A stretch of DNA of 64,000 nucleotides from a bacterium (GCA_905221345.1 CAJNCW010000002.1:186001-250000); one strand, 5' to 3'; shown: positions 20,483-30,129, numbered from the stretch's first letter. The notes: generated by a model not told the origin, from the sequence alone. Translations and numbers: made by a program.

Positions 20483-21111
20483 CAGTAGAGCCCCTCCTTC
20501 TCGATGTAGTCTAGCACTGGCTGAGGTAGGAGAAAGTTGGGTTTCCGACCTTGGGCAATGAAGTCACGCACCATGCTGGAGGAGATGTCCATGAGAGGCA
20601 CATCCACCCAGATAACTGGATAGGAAGTCCCTGCCTTGTAACGTGGGCGCTGAACTCCAACAAACTGAACCATGTCGACCAGCTCATCAATTCGATACCA
20701 CTTAGGCAGATAGTCCACCATATCAGCCCCGATAATGAAGTAATAATCCGTATCTGGATGTTGCTCTGTCAAAATCTTCATGGTGTCGTAGGTGTAGGAA
20801 ATGCCCTTGCGCTCTAGCTCAATGGTTTCAATGGCTAGACCTTCAATCCCCTCAATCGCCAACTCAAGCATCTTAAGCCGATGGTGCTCGGGGATGGTTT
20901 CTTTTTTATCCACGTGAGGTGGTTGGTACTCAGGCATGAGCAGGACTTGGTCCAGTCCCAACTGTTGTCGTACTTGGTCCGCCACAACAAGATGGGCATT
21001 ATGAACAGGGTTAAAATTCCCTCCTAGAATCCCGACTTGTTTGCGCTTTTTCTCCTTGATTTCTGGCTCCAACTCTACCTTGGTAAAGGGAGTCAATAAT
21101 TCGATTGCCAT
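20482..21111 (-). CDS. nadD: Nicotinate-nucleotide adenylyltransferase
   Basis: Adenylates nicotinate mononucleotide to deamido-NAD in NAD synthesis. The 209-aa protein carries the nucleotidyltransferase motif [16 protein letters not shown] (HxGH-like site with His37/His40 region). It also carries the C-terminal [14 protein letters not shown] motif. About 20 residues precede the core domain, as in other streptococcal NadD. It overlaps yqeK by one base. Confidence 0.95.
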   Translation of the reverse strand: MAIELLTPFTKVELEPEIKEKKRKQVGILGGNFNPVHNAHLVVADQVRQQLGLDQVLLMPEYQPPHVDKKETIPEHHRLKMLELAIEGIEGLAIETIELERKGISYTYDTMKILTEQHPDTDYYFIIGADMVDYLPKWYRIDELVDMVQFVGVQRPRYKAGTSYPVIWVDVPLMDISSSMVRDFIAQGRKPNFLLPQPVLDYIEKEGLY

Positions 21112-21162
21112 AGGCTCGTCTTCCTTTAATTCTCTGTAAAAACAGTTGTTTGGAGTAGGGTT

Positions 21163-21474
21163 TTAGATTTCTTTAACTTTCTTGGAAATCTTGCGATTTT
21201 CTTTCTTGCTGGATTGTTTAAATAAAATCAAGATGCGTCCGATTTTTTGGACTGTATCCACACCGATTTCTTCTTCCAAGATTTCAGCTACTTCGTGGAT
21301 GTTTTCATCTGTATTTTGCAAGAGTGTGACTTTAATCAATTCGCGGGCGTCAAGAGCCTGACGGACGCTGGTTTTGATTTGGTCGTTGAGTCCATTTTTT
21401 CCGATTTGGATAATGGGTTTGAGGGTGTGTGCCTGGCTGTTGAGGAAGGCACGTTGTTTTGATGTTAATGACAT
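21163..21474 (-). CDS. yhbY: YhbY-family RNA-binding (CRM domain) protein
   Basis: Small ribosome-assembly protein, 103 aa. It consists of a single CRM domain with the GxxG-type loop (IIQIGKNGLNDQIKTSV) and the strand ELIKVTLLQNTDENIHEVA. The C-terminal 15 residues are very basic (KKENRKISKKVKEI), fitting RNA contact. The yqeH-yhbY-nadD-yqeK-rsfS order is conserved in Firmicutes and points to a role in 50S assembly. A structured 214-bp spacer separates it from yqeH. Confidence 0.92.
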   Translation of the reverse strand: MSLTSKQRAFLNSQAHTLKPIIQIGKNGLNDQIKTSVRQALDARELIKVTLLQNTDENIHEVAEILEEEIGVDTVQKIGRILILFKQSSKKENRKISKKVKEI

Positions 21475-21499
21475 AATTTCTTTAAAAGAGTTTCTTTTT

Positions 21500-21635
21500 A
21501 TACTTTTCTGAAGTGGTGACGGACGTCAGCAAAGTCCTTCGGACTTTCATGACTAAAATTTGAGCCTAAGGTCTCAAATTTTCCGCAGTTGGTACAACTC
21601 CTTGTACCAACTGACACCACGGCGAAAAGTATTCG
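21500..21635. repeat. Multi-hairpin palindromic element between yqeH and yhbY
   Basis: Non-coding stretch with three consecutive hairpins: AAAGTCC-TTC-GGACTTT (21531-21547), AAAATTTGAG/CTCAAATTTT (21555-21582) and AGTTGGTACAA/TTGTACCAACT (21587-21612). They are enclosed by imperfect outer arms (TACTTTTCTGAAGTGGTG near 21501, and the complement of CACCACGGCGAAAAGTA near 21615). The nested layout resembles a cloverleaf and a mobile palindromic repeat unit. I cannot match it to BOX, RUP or SPRITE elements from memory. Confidence 0.6.
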
Positions 21636-21687
21636 TTATGGGCTCGCAAAGCTCGCCCTAATCCAGACAACCCTTTCCTTTCTGTGT

Positions 21688-22794
21688 TTAAATGATTGCT
21701 TTGCGTGTGACGACGGCGACGCCTTCTGATGCCCAGACAGCGACTTTGGCGGTGCCTGTTACGCGGATCCAGCCTAGTCCTGAGATGACTAGATCAGTCT
21801 TGTCCTTGATATTAAATACATGTTGGACAAGTTTTGGAAAATCTTCTTTTTCCTTGCTATTTGGTGGTGTCAGAAGGGTTCCAAGGTGCTTGTCATAGAA
21901 GGCACTAGCGCCTTCTAGCTTGGTACGATGGAGTTTGAGTTCATTATCAAAGAAAGCAGTAAAACCTTGCTTTTCTCCTGAAATGAAGTCAAATCGTCCT
22001 AAACCACCTAGAAACAGGGTTTGTTCAGGATTGAGCTGATAGGTTTTGGGCTTGATTTCCTTTTTAGGGCTGACATACTTGAGGTTTTTAGCCGTCAAGT
22101 AGTGAGCCATCTGGTGACGGTGGATAATCCCCGGCGTATCATAGATATAAGAACCATCATCAAGCGGAATCTCAATCTTGTCCAATGTTGTACCCGGGAA
22201 TCGAGACGTCGTGATGACATTCTGGTCACCCGTGATTTCCTGAATAATAGCGTTGATGAGAGTTGACTTTCCAACGTTGGTCACCCCAACTACATAGACA
22301 TCACGGCCCTTACGGTAGTGTTCAATCTTGTCAATGACTTCTTTAATGGCATGCTTGTTTTGAGCTGAAGTCAGGACGACATCAACAGGACGAAGTCCTT
22401 CTTCGTGGGCACGCTCCATGAGCCACTGGCTAATCTTTCCCGGTTTTACTGACTTGGGCAGGATATCTTTTTTATTTCCGACCAAGAGAACATCATTGCC
22501 CGATACAAAACGTGGCAGGCCTGGGATGACAGAACCATTAAAGTCAAAGATATCAATGACATTGACCACCAAGGCATCACTGTCTCCCACCTCGTGCAAG
22601 AGCTTGAGGAAATCATCGTCCGTCAACTGTACATCTGTGATTTCATTGTAATGACGGAGACGGAAACAACGTTGGCAATAGACTTCACCAGTCTCCAACC
22701 CTTTTTCAAGTGCTGACTGGGGGGTAAATCCAAGACCAGCCTTGTCTGTCGTCTGAATGGTTGCTCCACAACCAATACAGAGAATTTCTTCCAT
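21688..22794 (-). CDS. yqeH: Ribosome biogenesis GTPase YqeH
   Basis: Circularly permuted GTPase needed for 30S subunit assembly, 368 aa. The N-terminal zinc finger uses Cys6, Cys9, Cys40 and Cys43. The G-motifs appear in permuted order: GNKKD (G4) first, then the P-loop GVTNVGKSTLINAI (G1), and YDTPGI (G3). The C-terminal domain belongs to the NOA1/YqeH type. It lies two bases after yqeG, so both are co-translated, as in Bacillus. Confidence 0.95.
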   Translation of the reverse strand: MEEILCIGCGATIQTTDKAGLGFTPQSALEKGLETGEVYCQRCFRLRHYNEITDVQLTDDDFLKLLHEVGDSDALVVNVIDIFDFNGSVIPGLPRFVSGNDVLLVGNKKDILPKSVKPGKISQWLMERAHEEGLRPVDVVLTSAQNKHAIKEVIDKIEHYRKGRDVYVVGVTNVGKSTLINAIIQEITGDQNVITTSRFPGTTLDKIEIPLDDGSYIYDTPGIIHRHQMAHYLTAKNLKYVSPKKEIKPKTYQLNPEQTLFLGGLGRFDFISGEKQGFTAFFDNELKLHRTKLEGASAFYDKHLGTLLTPPNSKEKEDFPKLVQHVFNIKDKTDLVISGLGWIRVTGTAKVAVWASEGVAVVTRKAII

Positions 22795-22796
22795 AG

Positions 22797-23324
22797 TTAA
22801 ATTCCTTTTTTATATGTAATTGGTCCGTACTTTTCTGTAATTTTTCGCATGACACGGCGCTCGCGAGCTCGGTTAATATGCGTTTTGATGGAGTCGTGTT
22901 GGACCAAGGGTTTGACTAAGATCGAACGAATACCCGCACGATGCGCTGCCCGAATATCGGTCATGAGCTGATCGCCGACCATGACAACTTCATTTTTCTC
23001 GTAGTGAAATTCCTTCATGGCACGATCAATCCCAAATGTGAAAGGCTTCAAGGCCCAGTAGACGTAATCAATCCCAAATTTCTCAACTGCTCGTTGAACT
23101 CGTTTTTTGGTGTTGTTTGAGACTACGATGATGCGAATGCCCGCGTCCCGAAGGTCATGTAGCCATTGCTTCATCTCTGGCGTTCCATCAGGGTTATTCC
23201 AGGCAATGAGGGTATTGTCCAAATCGACCAAAACAGCCTTGATCCCCTGCGCCTGCAGGCTTGGGACTGTCAGATCATAAACTGCTTCCACAGCGAAATC
23301 TGGCATATAGTTTTCAATCGCCAT
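22797..23324 (-). CDS. yqeG: HAD-superfamily phosphatase YqeG
   Basis: Phosphatase of the HAD IIIA group, 175 aa. HAD motif I is VLVDLDNTLIAWN (two Asp). Motif II is IIVVSNN and the acidic motif is MVGDQLMTDI. The family is related to mitochondrial phosphatidylglycerophosphate phosphatase, so a lipid phosphate substrate is possible, but the bacterial substrate is not certain. It is the first gene of the yqeG-yqeH-yhbY-nadD-yqeK-rsfS group. Confidence 0.9.
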   Translation of the reverse strand: MAIENYMPDFAVEAVYDLTVPSLQAQGIKAVLVDLDNTLIAWNNPDGTPEMKQWLHDLRDAGIRIIVVSNNTKKRVQRAVEKFGIDYVYWALKPFTFGIDRAMKEFHYEKNEVVMVGDQLMTDIRAAHRAGIRSILVKPLVQHDSIKTHINRARERRVMRKITEKYGPITYKKGI

Positions 23325-23341
23325 TCTGGCTCCTTTTCTTT

Positions 23342-24250
23342 TTAATTTCTAGCAATTTTCTTTAGATACTGAGCTAGGATTCCCCACAATATTAAACTAG
23401 CTAATAAAATATAAATCCAAGCATTTGGTTCATCTGTAAACGGTAAGGGAACATTCATTCCGAAAAATCCTGTAATAACCGCAAGGATAGCTAGCAAGAC
23501 TGAGATAATTGTCAAAGTTGTCAAATTATCATTTAGATTATTATTTAGGATGTTGTTGTAAGAGGCTGAGAGTTGTTGCAAAACTTGGGAAATCAAGTCT
23601 GTCATCGAAACCAACTGATGGGCTTCAATCATGGCATCGTCAAACTGCTCTCTTTCTACCTCATCAAGATTGCGATAAAGAGCATGCCCTTGGATATGTT
23701 CCAAGAGGAGACGATTTTGTTTGGCAGCAGCTGTCAAGTAAACCATACCAGTTTCTAAGTCAGAAAGGGCAAAAAGATTTTTTTTAGTTGTTTTTTGACG
23801 AAGAAGTGCACTGATTTCATCCTTACTTTTATCCATCTCTTCAATAACTGGATAATAAGCATTACTAATAATCTCTAAACTGGCAAAAAGAAATTTGTAG
23901 ATGGAAATAATTTCATGGCTTTCAAGGTAGGTCTCCATACGTTCAATCACATAAGTATTCTTGTGATTGCTGATAGTGATCAACCGTTGTTTTTCAACGA
24001 TAAAGGTCATCGGAATCGCTTCATAATATTCTTTATCTTTTTCTAAATCAAGAACATTATAAATGAAGGTTACCGTCCCCGTTTCACGGTTATAATCCAT
24101 ATGAGCGCGTTCATTTCTATCTAGAGCATACTCAATGGTTTCCTTGTCCAATCCATAGACCTCAGAAAGATCTTCCATGTTTTTAATCTTGTCCACATCA
24201 AGGTCTATCCAGGTACAATCATGACCTAGTTTTTTCTCTACAAATAGCAT
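23342..24250 (-). CDS. corA: CorA-family magnesium/divalent cation transporter
   Basis: Pentameric metal channel, 302 aa. The large cytoplasmic N-terminal domain (about 240 residues) includes a long stalk helix. Two C-terminal membrane helices follow, with the selectivity motif FFGMNVPLP at the end of the first. The basic tail QYLKKIARN follows the second helix. Mg2+ is the likely substrate, though other divalent ions occur in the family. A 17-bp gap separates it from yqeG. Confidence 0.92.
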   Translation of the reverse strand: MLFVEKKLGHDCTWIDLDVDKIKNMEDLSEVYGLDKETIEYALDRNERAHMDYNRETGTVTFIYNVLDLEKDKEYYEAIPMTFIVEKQRLITISNHKNTYVIERMETYLESHEIISIYKFLFASLEIISNAYYPVIEEMDKSKDEISALLRQKTTKKNLFALSDLETGMVYLTAAAKQNRLLLEHIQGHALYRNLDEVEREQFDDAMIEAHQLVSMTDLISQVLQQLSASYNNILNNNLNDNLTTLTIISVLLAILAVITGFFGMNVPLPFTDEPNAWIYILLASLILWGILAQYLKKIARN

Positions 24251-24307
24251 ACTCTCTCCTTTACCAAACTCTTTCTATTGTACCACAAATCTGCTAAAAT
24301 AGTCGGA

Positions 24308-24868
24308 CTATTCAGTACGAGATAGATTGCTGACGACGGTGATATTGCGATTGGGAACAAAGTGAAGGGCTTGGTCGTCACTTCGAAGTTGGGTCGTACG
24401 GATTCCTACGCTGACAACCTTTCCAGATACGGTAATAGGACCATTTGTGAGGACCACCTCGTCACCCACATCGAACTGGCGTTCAAAGAGGATAAAGAAA
24501 CCATTGATAACATCAGACAGAAAACCTTGTGCGCCCATCCCGATGGCTACCCCAGCAATTCCTGCCCCAGCAAGGAGGCTGGAAACTGGCAATCCTAAAA
24601 TGGACAAGATACAGTAAATCAAAAAGAAATAAAGTGTGTAGTTAAAAATATTCTCAAGCAAACGAGAAATGGTCTTTTGTCTGCCTGCATCCCGATTTGA
24701 AAATTTAAGCGAGGGCTTGACAATCTTTCGTACAGTCGCATGAAGCATCTTTTTAGCTATATAAAACAACAGAAAGAGAATCAAAAGAGAGATCACCTTG
24801 GTCAAGAGATTCTCTAATACAGTTGTTACATCCAATTTATCAAGATAACGTTGAAAAAATTCTTGCAT
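24308..24868 (-). CDS. MscS-family mechanosensitive channel, short form
   Basis: Small-conductance mechanosensitive channel-like protein, 186 aa. Two or three membrane helices are followed by the pore-lining helix (GAGIAGVAIGMGAQGFLSD) and the beta domain (GDEVVLTNGPITVSGKVVSVG). It stops at NRNITVVSNLSRTE, just after the beta domain. MscS relatives of 260-290 aa continue with a C-terminal alpha/beta vestibule. The vestibule is missing here and no continuation is seen in the 57 bp before corA. It may be a natural short form or a truncation. Confidence 0.85.
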   Translation of the reverse strand: MQEFFQRYLDKLDVTTVLENLLTKVISLLILFLLFYIAKKMLHATVRKIVKPSLKFSNRDAGRQKTISRLLENIFNYTLYFFLIYCILSILGLPVSSLLAGAGIAGVAIGMGAQGFLSDVINGFFILFERQFDVGDEVVLTNGPITVSGKVVSVGIRTTQLRSDDQALHFVPNRNITVVSNLSRTE

Positions 24869-24956
24869 ACAAAACTCCTTTTTAGTATTATACCATAAAT
24901 TATCCAGCCATATTTTTCATAAATATACCGACATCCCCCAAAATTCAAAAAAGGAC

Positions 24957-25010
24957 TTGCCTCAACGACATATTTATACTATAATCATAAACAATACACT
25001 TTGAAGGAGA
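24957..25010 (+). promoter_or_regulatory. sstT promoter and ribosome binding site
   Basis: -35 TTGCCT (24957-24962), 17-bp spacer, consensus -10 TATAAT (24980-24985). GAAGGAGA at 25003-25010 lies six bases before the ATG. Confidence 0.85.
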
Positions 25011-25016
25011 CTATTT

Positions 25017-26222
25017 ATGAAAAAAATCATTCGTGCCTGGAACAAGGCCAGCCTCATCAAACGTATCCTAATCGGCATGCTTCTTGGAGCCTCCCTAGGC
25101 TTGCTTTTCCCTAGTTTGTCAGGTATTGGCATTCTCGGTGATCTGTTTGTTGGGGGATTAAAAGCCATCGCTCCTGTTTTGGTCTTTACCCTCGTTGCAA
25201 ATGCCCTTTCACAACATCAAAAAGGGCAAGATACCAATATGAAGACGGTTATTTTTCTCTATCTACTTGGTACCTTTGCTGCTGCCTTACTCGCTGTACT
25301 GGCTAGTTTTCTCTTTCCTGTCCAGATCACTCTTAGCAGTGCTAGTACAGAGATTGCCCCACCAGACGGCATCGGTCAAGTTCTCAGCAATCTTCTGCTA
25401 AATCTCGTAGATAATCCCCTAAACGCTATCGTCCAAGCTAATTATATCGGGATCCTATCCTGGGCTGTTGTCTTTGGACTTGCTATGAGAGAAGCTAGTA
25501 AAAACAGCAAGGAATTGCTCAAAACCATGGCAGGAGTAACTTCCAAGATTGTGGAGTGGATTATCAATTTGGCTCCTTTCGGAATTATGGGCTTGGTCTT
25601 CAAGACCATCTCTGATAAAGGAATTACCAGCCTTGCTAACTACGGAATTTTGCTAGGACTCTTGATTGCAACTATGGCTTTTGTGGCCCTTGTCATCAAT
25701 CCCCTCATTGCCTTTCTCTTTATGAGAAAAAATCCTTATCCCCTTGTTTTTAAATGTTTGCGTGTTAGTGGAATTACAGCTTTCTTTACTCGTAGTTCTG
25801 CTGCTAATATTCCTGTCAACATGAAACTCTGCCAAGATCTCGGACTCAATCCAGATACCTACTCTGTTTCTATTCCCCTTGGCTCCACTATCAACATGGC
25901 TGGTGCAGCCGTAACCATTAACATTCTCACTCTAGCTGCAGTCAATACTCTGGGAATCTCTGTCGACTTTGGTACAGCCTTTGTGCTCAGTGTCGTAGCT
26001 GCCATTTCTGCCTGCGGAGCCTCTGGAATCGCTGGTGGATCACTCCTCCTCATTCCCGTCGCTTGTAGTCTCTTTGGAATTTCAAACGATGTTGCTATGC
26101 AAGTAGTCGGAGTTGGTTTTGTCATCGGTGTCATCCAAGACTCCTGCGAAACTGCCCTGAACTCTTCTACCGACGTCCTCTTTACAGCAGTAGCTGAGTA
26201 CGCGTCGGCACGTAAAAAATAG
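25017..26222 (+). CDS. sstT: Serine/threonine:Na+ symporter
   Basis: Inner-membrane transporter of the dicarboxylate/amino acid:cation symporter family, 401 aa with about eight membrane spans and two re-entrant loops. The family-specific serine-rich loop [13 protein letters not shown] and the substrate-binding [17 protein letters not shown] are present. These favour SstT over glutamate transporters, which carry SSSS/NMDGT variants. Strong promoter and ribosome binding site; single-gene transcript ending at 26258. Na+-driven serine and threonine uptake is the family function. Confidence 0.92.
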   Translation: MKKIIRAWNKASLIKRILIGMLLGASLGLLFPSLSGIGILGDLFVGGLKAIAPVLVFTLVANALSQHQKGQDTNMKTVIFLYLLGTFAAALLAVLASFLFPVQITLSSASTEIAPPDGIGQVLSNLLLNLVDNPLNAIVQANYIGILSWAVVFGLAMREASKNSKELLKTMAGVTSKIVEWIINLAPFGIMGLVFKTISDKGITSLANYGILLGLLIATMAFVALVINPLIAFLFMRKNPYPLVFKCLRVSGITAFFTRSSAANIPVNMKLCQDLGLNPDTYSVSIPLGSTINMAGAAVTINILTLAAVNTLGISVDFGTAFVLSVVAAISACGASGIAGGSLLLIPVACSLFGISNDVAMQVVGVGFVIGVIQDSCETALNSSTDVLFTAVAEYASARKK

Positions 26223-26229
26223 ATTTTTT

Positions 26230-26258
26230 AAGACAAGTCTTCCAAGTCTTGTCTTTTA
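26230..26258 (+). terminator. Terminator downstream of sstT
   Basis: Stem AAGACAAG/CTTGTCTT (26230-26237 with 26248-26255) followed by a short T-rich stretch. It is a modest terminator between sstT and the next same-strand gene. Confidence 0.65.
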
Positions 26259-26289
26259 TACTCTCATTCTAGTATTTTAGGAAATTTTC

Positions 26290-27243
26290 ATGTCTATCAC
26301 CCAACGTACGACAAAACTGATCTTAGCGACCTGCCTTGCTTGTTTTCTAGCTTATTTTTTAGATTTATCATCAGCAGTTTCGGCTGGAATTATCGCCCTC
26401 TTAAGCCTATCTGACACGCGCAGAAGTACGCTGAAATTAGCCCGTAACCGCCTCTTTTCCATGCTCCTAGCACTCGCTATCGGTGTTCTAGCCTTTCAAC
26501 TGACAGGATTTCACATCTGGAGTCTCGGTCTCTATCTGGCTCTCTACGTGCCCCTAGCCTATAAAATGGGCTGGGAAATCGGCATCACCCCTAGCAGTGT
26601 CTTGGTCGGCCATCTCTTGGTACAGAAGTCTACCTCTCCAGACCTCTTGATCAATGAAGTGCTCCTCTTTCTCATCGGGACAAGCTTTGCTCTATTGGTC
26701 AACCTTTATATGCCCTCTCGTGAGAAAGCCATCCAAAGCTACCACCTTCAGGTCGAAGAAAAGTTAAAAAGCATCCTGCTTCGCTTTAAATACTATCTGT
26801 CAAGAGGAGACGGGCGCAACCAAGCCCAACTCGTTGATGAATTAGACGAACTCCTTGATGAGGCCCTCAAGCTAGTCTATTTGGATCACTCGGATCACCT
26901 CTTTCACCAGACGGACTACCATATCCACTACTTTGAGATGAGACAGCGGCAAAGTCGTATTCTGCGAAATATGGCCCAGCAGATCAATACTTGTCACCTA
27001 GCCGCAAGTGAAAGTTTGATTTTGGCTCAACTCTTTTCAAAGATAGCAGCCCAGCTAAGCCAGACCAATCCTGCTCACGACCTGCTTGATGACATTGAAC
27101 GTTATCTGCAAGTCTTCCGCAATAGGAGTCTTCCAAAAACGCGTGAAGAGTTTGAAACCCGTGCTACCCTCCTGCAACTATTACGCGAAGCCGAAACCTT
27201 TATTCAGGTCAAGGTCGATTTTTATCAGAAATATGGAAACTAG
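26290..27243 (+). CDS. Aromatic acid exporter (ArAE_1)-family membrane protein
   Basis: A 317-aa protein with about four to six N-terminal membrane helices (residues 1-145). A cytoplasmic, largely helical domain of about 170 residues follows, with the HxxxxxxIHYFEMRQRQSRIL-like core. This two-part layout matches the Firmicutes ArAE_1/DUF939 family, related to FUSC exporters. Transported substrate is unknown. It follows sstT by 67 bp across a weak terminator, so partial read-through from the sstT promoter is possible. No separate promoter is obvious. Confidence 0.75.
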   Translation: MSITQRTTKLILATCLACFLAYFLDLSSAVSAGIIALLSLSDTRRSTLKLARNRLFSMLLALAIGVLAFQLTGFHIWSLGLYLALYVPLAYKMGWEIGITPSSVLVGHLLVQKSTSPDLLINEVLLFLIGTSFALLVNLYMPSREKAIQSYHLQVEEKLKSILLRFKYYLSRGDGRNQAQLVDELDELLDEALKLVYLDHSDHLFHQTDYHIHYFEMRQRQSRILRNMAQQINTCHLAASESLILAQLFSKIAAQLSQTNPAHDLLDDIERYLQVFRNRSLPKTREEFETRATLLQLLREAETFIQVKVDFYQKYGN

Positions 27244-27248
27244 AACAC

Positions 27249-27296
27249 AAGAACCTCAGAGAATTCACAAAAGGTGAATACTTCTGAGGTTCTTTG
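27249..27296 (+). terminator. Strong terminator after the ArAE-family gene
   Basis: Long two-part hairpin: AAGAACCTCAGA/TCTGAGGTTCTT arms (27249-27260 with 27283-27294) around an inner GAATTCAC-AAAA-GGTGAAT stem, followed by TTTG. Confidence 0.85.
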
Positions 27297-27580
27297 ATTT
27301 ACAGTTCTCAACTTGAGCATACTTTTTGGAAAAAACTCCGCTCTAATATCTATCTCAAATTTTTCAGTACTGAGCTATGACACGGAGTTTGGCAAATCTA
27401 CTCTATTTGCCAAATGTAGTTAGTAAGACTGGTTGCTATTTAGCTTCCTTATCATTACGACGGTAAAGTCCATGAATCGAAATCATTCGCGGACTTTTTC
27501 TAGTAAAGCTTTTAGGTAAGGCGCCATAGCGGTTACCGTCAAATGACAGCAACTTTATGTTGCTAGTCATTTGTAACGAT
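27297..27580. other. Hairpin-rich spacer between ArAE gene and prfC
   Basis: No gene is seen in these 284 bp. Several inverted repeats are present: TTTGGCAAA/TTTGCCAAA (near 27395-27425), AAAGTCC...GGACTTTTT (near 27467-27500) and AAATGAC-AGCAAC/GTTGCT-AGTCATTT (27540-27572). The first two have no clear role; the last could act on the prfC transcript but lacks a T-run. The spacer sits where gene order changes relative to pneumococcus as I remember it. Confidence 0.5.
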
Positions 27581-29125
27581 TTACATCTTCTCTTCCAACT
27601 CTACATCTGGATACTTATCCGCAAACCAACGGAGAGCAAAGTCATTCTCAAAGAGGAAGACTGGTTGGTCAAAGCGGTCTTTGGCCAAGATATTGCGGCT
27701 TGAAGACATCCGTTCATCCAAGTCCTCAGGCTTGATCCAACGAACGGTCTTTTTACCCATTGGGCTCATGACCACTTCTGCATTGTACTCGCCTTCCATG
27801 CGGTGCTTAAAGACTTCAAACTGGAGTTGACCAACAGCGCCTAGCATGTACTCGCCTGTTTGGTAATTCTTATAAAGCTGAATAGCTCCTTCCTGCACCA
27901 ATTGTTCAATCCCCTTGTGGAAGGATTTTTGTTTCATGACGTTCTTGGCAGAAACTTTCATGAAAATCTCAGGAGTAAAGGTTGGCAGTGGTTCAAATTC
28001 AAACTTGTTTTTCCCAACAGTTAGCGTATCCCCAACTTGATAAGTACCTGTATCATAAACCCCGATAATATCACCTGCCACGGCATTTGTCACATTTTCA
28101 CGACTTTCCGCCATAAACTGGGTAACATTAGATAGTTTGGCACCCTTACCAGTACGAGGCAGATTGACACTCATACCACGCTCAAATTCACCCGATACGA
28201 TACGCACAAATGCAATACGGTCACGGTGACGAGGATCCATGTTAGCTTGGATTTTAAAGACAAATCCTGAAAAATCCTTGTCATAAGGATCCACAATTTC
28301 CCCGTCTGTTTTCTTGTGTCCATGTGGTTCTGGAGCAAACTTAAGGAAGGTCTCAAGGAAGGTCTGCACCCCAAAGTTTGTCAAGGCTGAGCCAAAGAAG
28401 ACCGGAGTTAACTCACCTTCAAGAATGGCTTCCTCTGAGAATTCATTTCCTGCTTCATTCAAAAGCTCAATATCATCTTTTACTTGTTCATAGAAGGGGT
28501 TGCTGCCAAAGAGCTTTTCCCCATCTTCCAAACTGGCAAAACGCTCATCCCCTTTATAGAGCTCCAAGCGTTGGTTATAGAGGTCATAGAGACCCTCAAA
28601 GGCTTTCCCCATCCCGATTGGCCAGTTCATTGGGTAGCTAGCAATACCTAGGACTTCTTCCAACTCCTGCAAGAGGTCCAGTGGCTCACGACCGTCACGG
28701 TCCAGCTTGTTCATAAAGGTGAAGACCGGAATGCCACGGTGTTTGACAACCTCAAACAATTTTTTAGTTTGGGCCTCGATACCCTTGGCAGAATCCACTA
28801 CCATGACAGCAGCATCCACCGCCATCAAGGTCCGATAGGTGTCTTCTGAGAAGTCCTCGTGCCCTGGTGTATCTAGGATATTGACGCGTTTGCCGTCGTA
28901 GTCAAACTGCATAACAGACGAAGTGACCGAAATCCCACGTTGTTTCTCGATATCCATCCAGTCAGACTTAGCAAAAGTCCCTGTTTTCTTTCCTTTTACG
29001 GTACCAGCCTCACGAATCTCGCCCCCAAAGTAGAGCAACTGCTCGGTGATGGTTGTTTTCCCGGCGTCCGGGTGGGAGATGATAGCAAAGGTACGGCGTT
29101 TCTTGATTTCTTCTTGAATAGTCAT
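27581..29125 (-). CDS. prfC: Peptide chain release factor 3
   Basis: Translational GTPase that recycles RF1/RF2 after termination. The 514-aa length is normal. The G-domain shows [12 protein letters not shown] (G1), the GISVTSS switch, [17 protein letters not shown] (G3) and [10 protein letters not shown] (G4). The rest is the EF-Tu-like domain II plus the RF3-specific C-terminal domain ([20 protein letters not shown] region). It forms a single-gene transcript. Confidence 0.96.
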   Translation of the reverse strand: MTIQEEIKKRRTFAIISHPDAGKTTITEQLLYFGGEIREAGTVKGKKTGTFAKSDWMDIEKQRGISVTSSVMQFDYDGKRVNILDTPGHEDFSEDTYRTLMAVDAAVMVVDSAKGIEAQTKKLFEVVKHRGIPVFTFMNKLDRDGREPLDLLQELEEVLGIASYPMNWPIGMGKAFEGLYDLYNQRLELYKGDERFASLEDGEKLFGSNPFYEQVKDDIELLNEAGNEFSEEAILEGELTPVFFGSALTNFGVQTFLETFLKFAPEPHGHKKTDGEIVDPYDKDFSGFVFKIQANMDPRHRDRIAFVRIVSGEFERGMSVNLPRTGKGAKLSNVTQFMAESRENVTNAVAGDIIGVYDTGTYQVGDTLTVGKNKFEFEPLPTFTPEIFMKVSAKNVMKQKSFHKGIEQLVQEGAIQLYKNYQTGEYMLGAVGQLQFEVFKHRMEGEYNAEVVMSPMGKKTVRWIKPEDLDERMSSSRNILAKDRFDQPVFLFENDFALRWFADKYPDVELEEKM

Positions 29126-29270
29126 AAGTTCTCTTTCTTTTCTTTTAGGATAATAGTGAATGCTAGAATTTATTTTTTAATTTTACATCGGAATATTTCA
29201 ATCCTTTCAACTCTTCATTATATCGGATTTTGGGGAGTTTTTCAATCGCTCATCCGATGAAAAAGGTAAA

Positions 29271-29963
29271 CTAGAGCACAGATTGCACCTGATTTCTCTT
29301 TTTCCACCGTTTCTTGAACAAGATATCAAAGAGAAGCAAAGCTAGAGAAAGAATAACCGACACAAGGAGGTACTTTATCCATAGAGGAGCATTTGAGATA
29401 AATGGTGTATCCCTTAAGAGGCCATAATTTCCACCAGTCACCTGATTAACCCCAACTAGAAAGAGATTGAGAACGAAAGTATAGACTACGATCATATACT
29501 TCTTAAGTAAGTTCTTGTCATAGTGATTCATCAAGTAAACCAAGGAATTCACCAAAAGGGCATAGTGCCCAATCAAAAATGAAAAACTGGTGATGTGTGG
29601 AAAATCATAGGGGTCAAAAACGGGGTAAACCAAGGCAAATACCGCTCCACTTGCTCCTAAGAGGGCAAAATATTGCTTGCTCCGCCATTTATCTGGTAAG
29701 AAAACTACCGCAAACATGGCTAAACGGCAATGATAAAAAGGGAGACTGTTTGAAAACGGAATCCCAAAGCCAACATACCAACTATATAGGGCAAGTAACT
29801 GGAGGATCTGAATCCCCTTAAACAAGCGGACAAATTTCGGATTTTTGTGATAAGCAAGTGCTCCATAAATACAAGGCACTAAAGTAAGCATCATAATCCC
29901 ATACCAAAAGAGCGGAATGGGAGGAGGTACGGTTTGAGTTCTAGTGATGAATTGATGGAACAT
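29271..29963 (-). CDS. TIGR02206-type integral membrane protein (YwaF-like)
   Basis: A 230-aa protein with about six to seven predicted membrane helices and little soluble sequence. It resembles the conserved TIGR02206 membrane family, seen by the proline-rich start (VPPPIPLFWYG), FGIPFSNSLPFYHCRLAMF and DPYDFPHITSFSFLIGHYALL. The conserved His and Asp residues in the membrane region suggest a catalytic or ligand-binding role, but no function is known to me. It stands alone between prfC and the divergent gatCAB operon. Confidence 0.75.
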   Translation of the reverse strand: MFHQFITRTQTVPPPIPLFWYGIMMLTLVPCIYGALAYHKNPKFVRLFKGIQILQLLALYSWYVGFGIPFSNSLPFYHCRLAMFAVVFLPDKWRSKQYFALLGASGAVFALVYPVFDPYDFPHITSFSFLIGHYALLVNSLVYLMNHYDKNLLKKYMIVVYTFVLNLFLVGVNQVTGGNYGLLRDTPFISNAPLWIKYLLVSVILSLALLLFDILFKKRWKKRNQVQSVL

Positions 29964-30080
29964 GTTTCTATCCTAACTCTTATTTTTTCTATTCTCTAGT
30001 TTAAACATTATAGCGAATTAAAAACGATTTTTCAATTTCTATTTCTTTTCGCTTTGCCTTAGCTTATTTATAGGAAAATA

Positions 30081-30089
30081 TGGTAAAAT
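30081..30089 (+). promoter_or_regulatory. Extended -10 promoter of gatCAB
   Basis: TGGTAAAAT forms an extended -10 element about 40 bases before the gatC ATG. The -35 region is weak. A GAAAGGATG ribosome binding site lies just before the start. Confidence 0.55.
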
Positions 30090-30129
30090 AGAACAGACTA
30101 AAAATCATCATTTCACGAAAGGATGCAAG

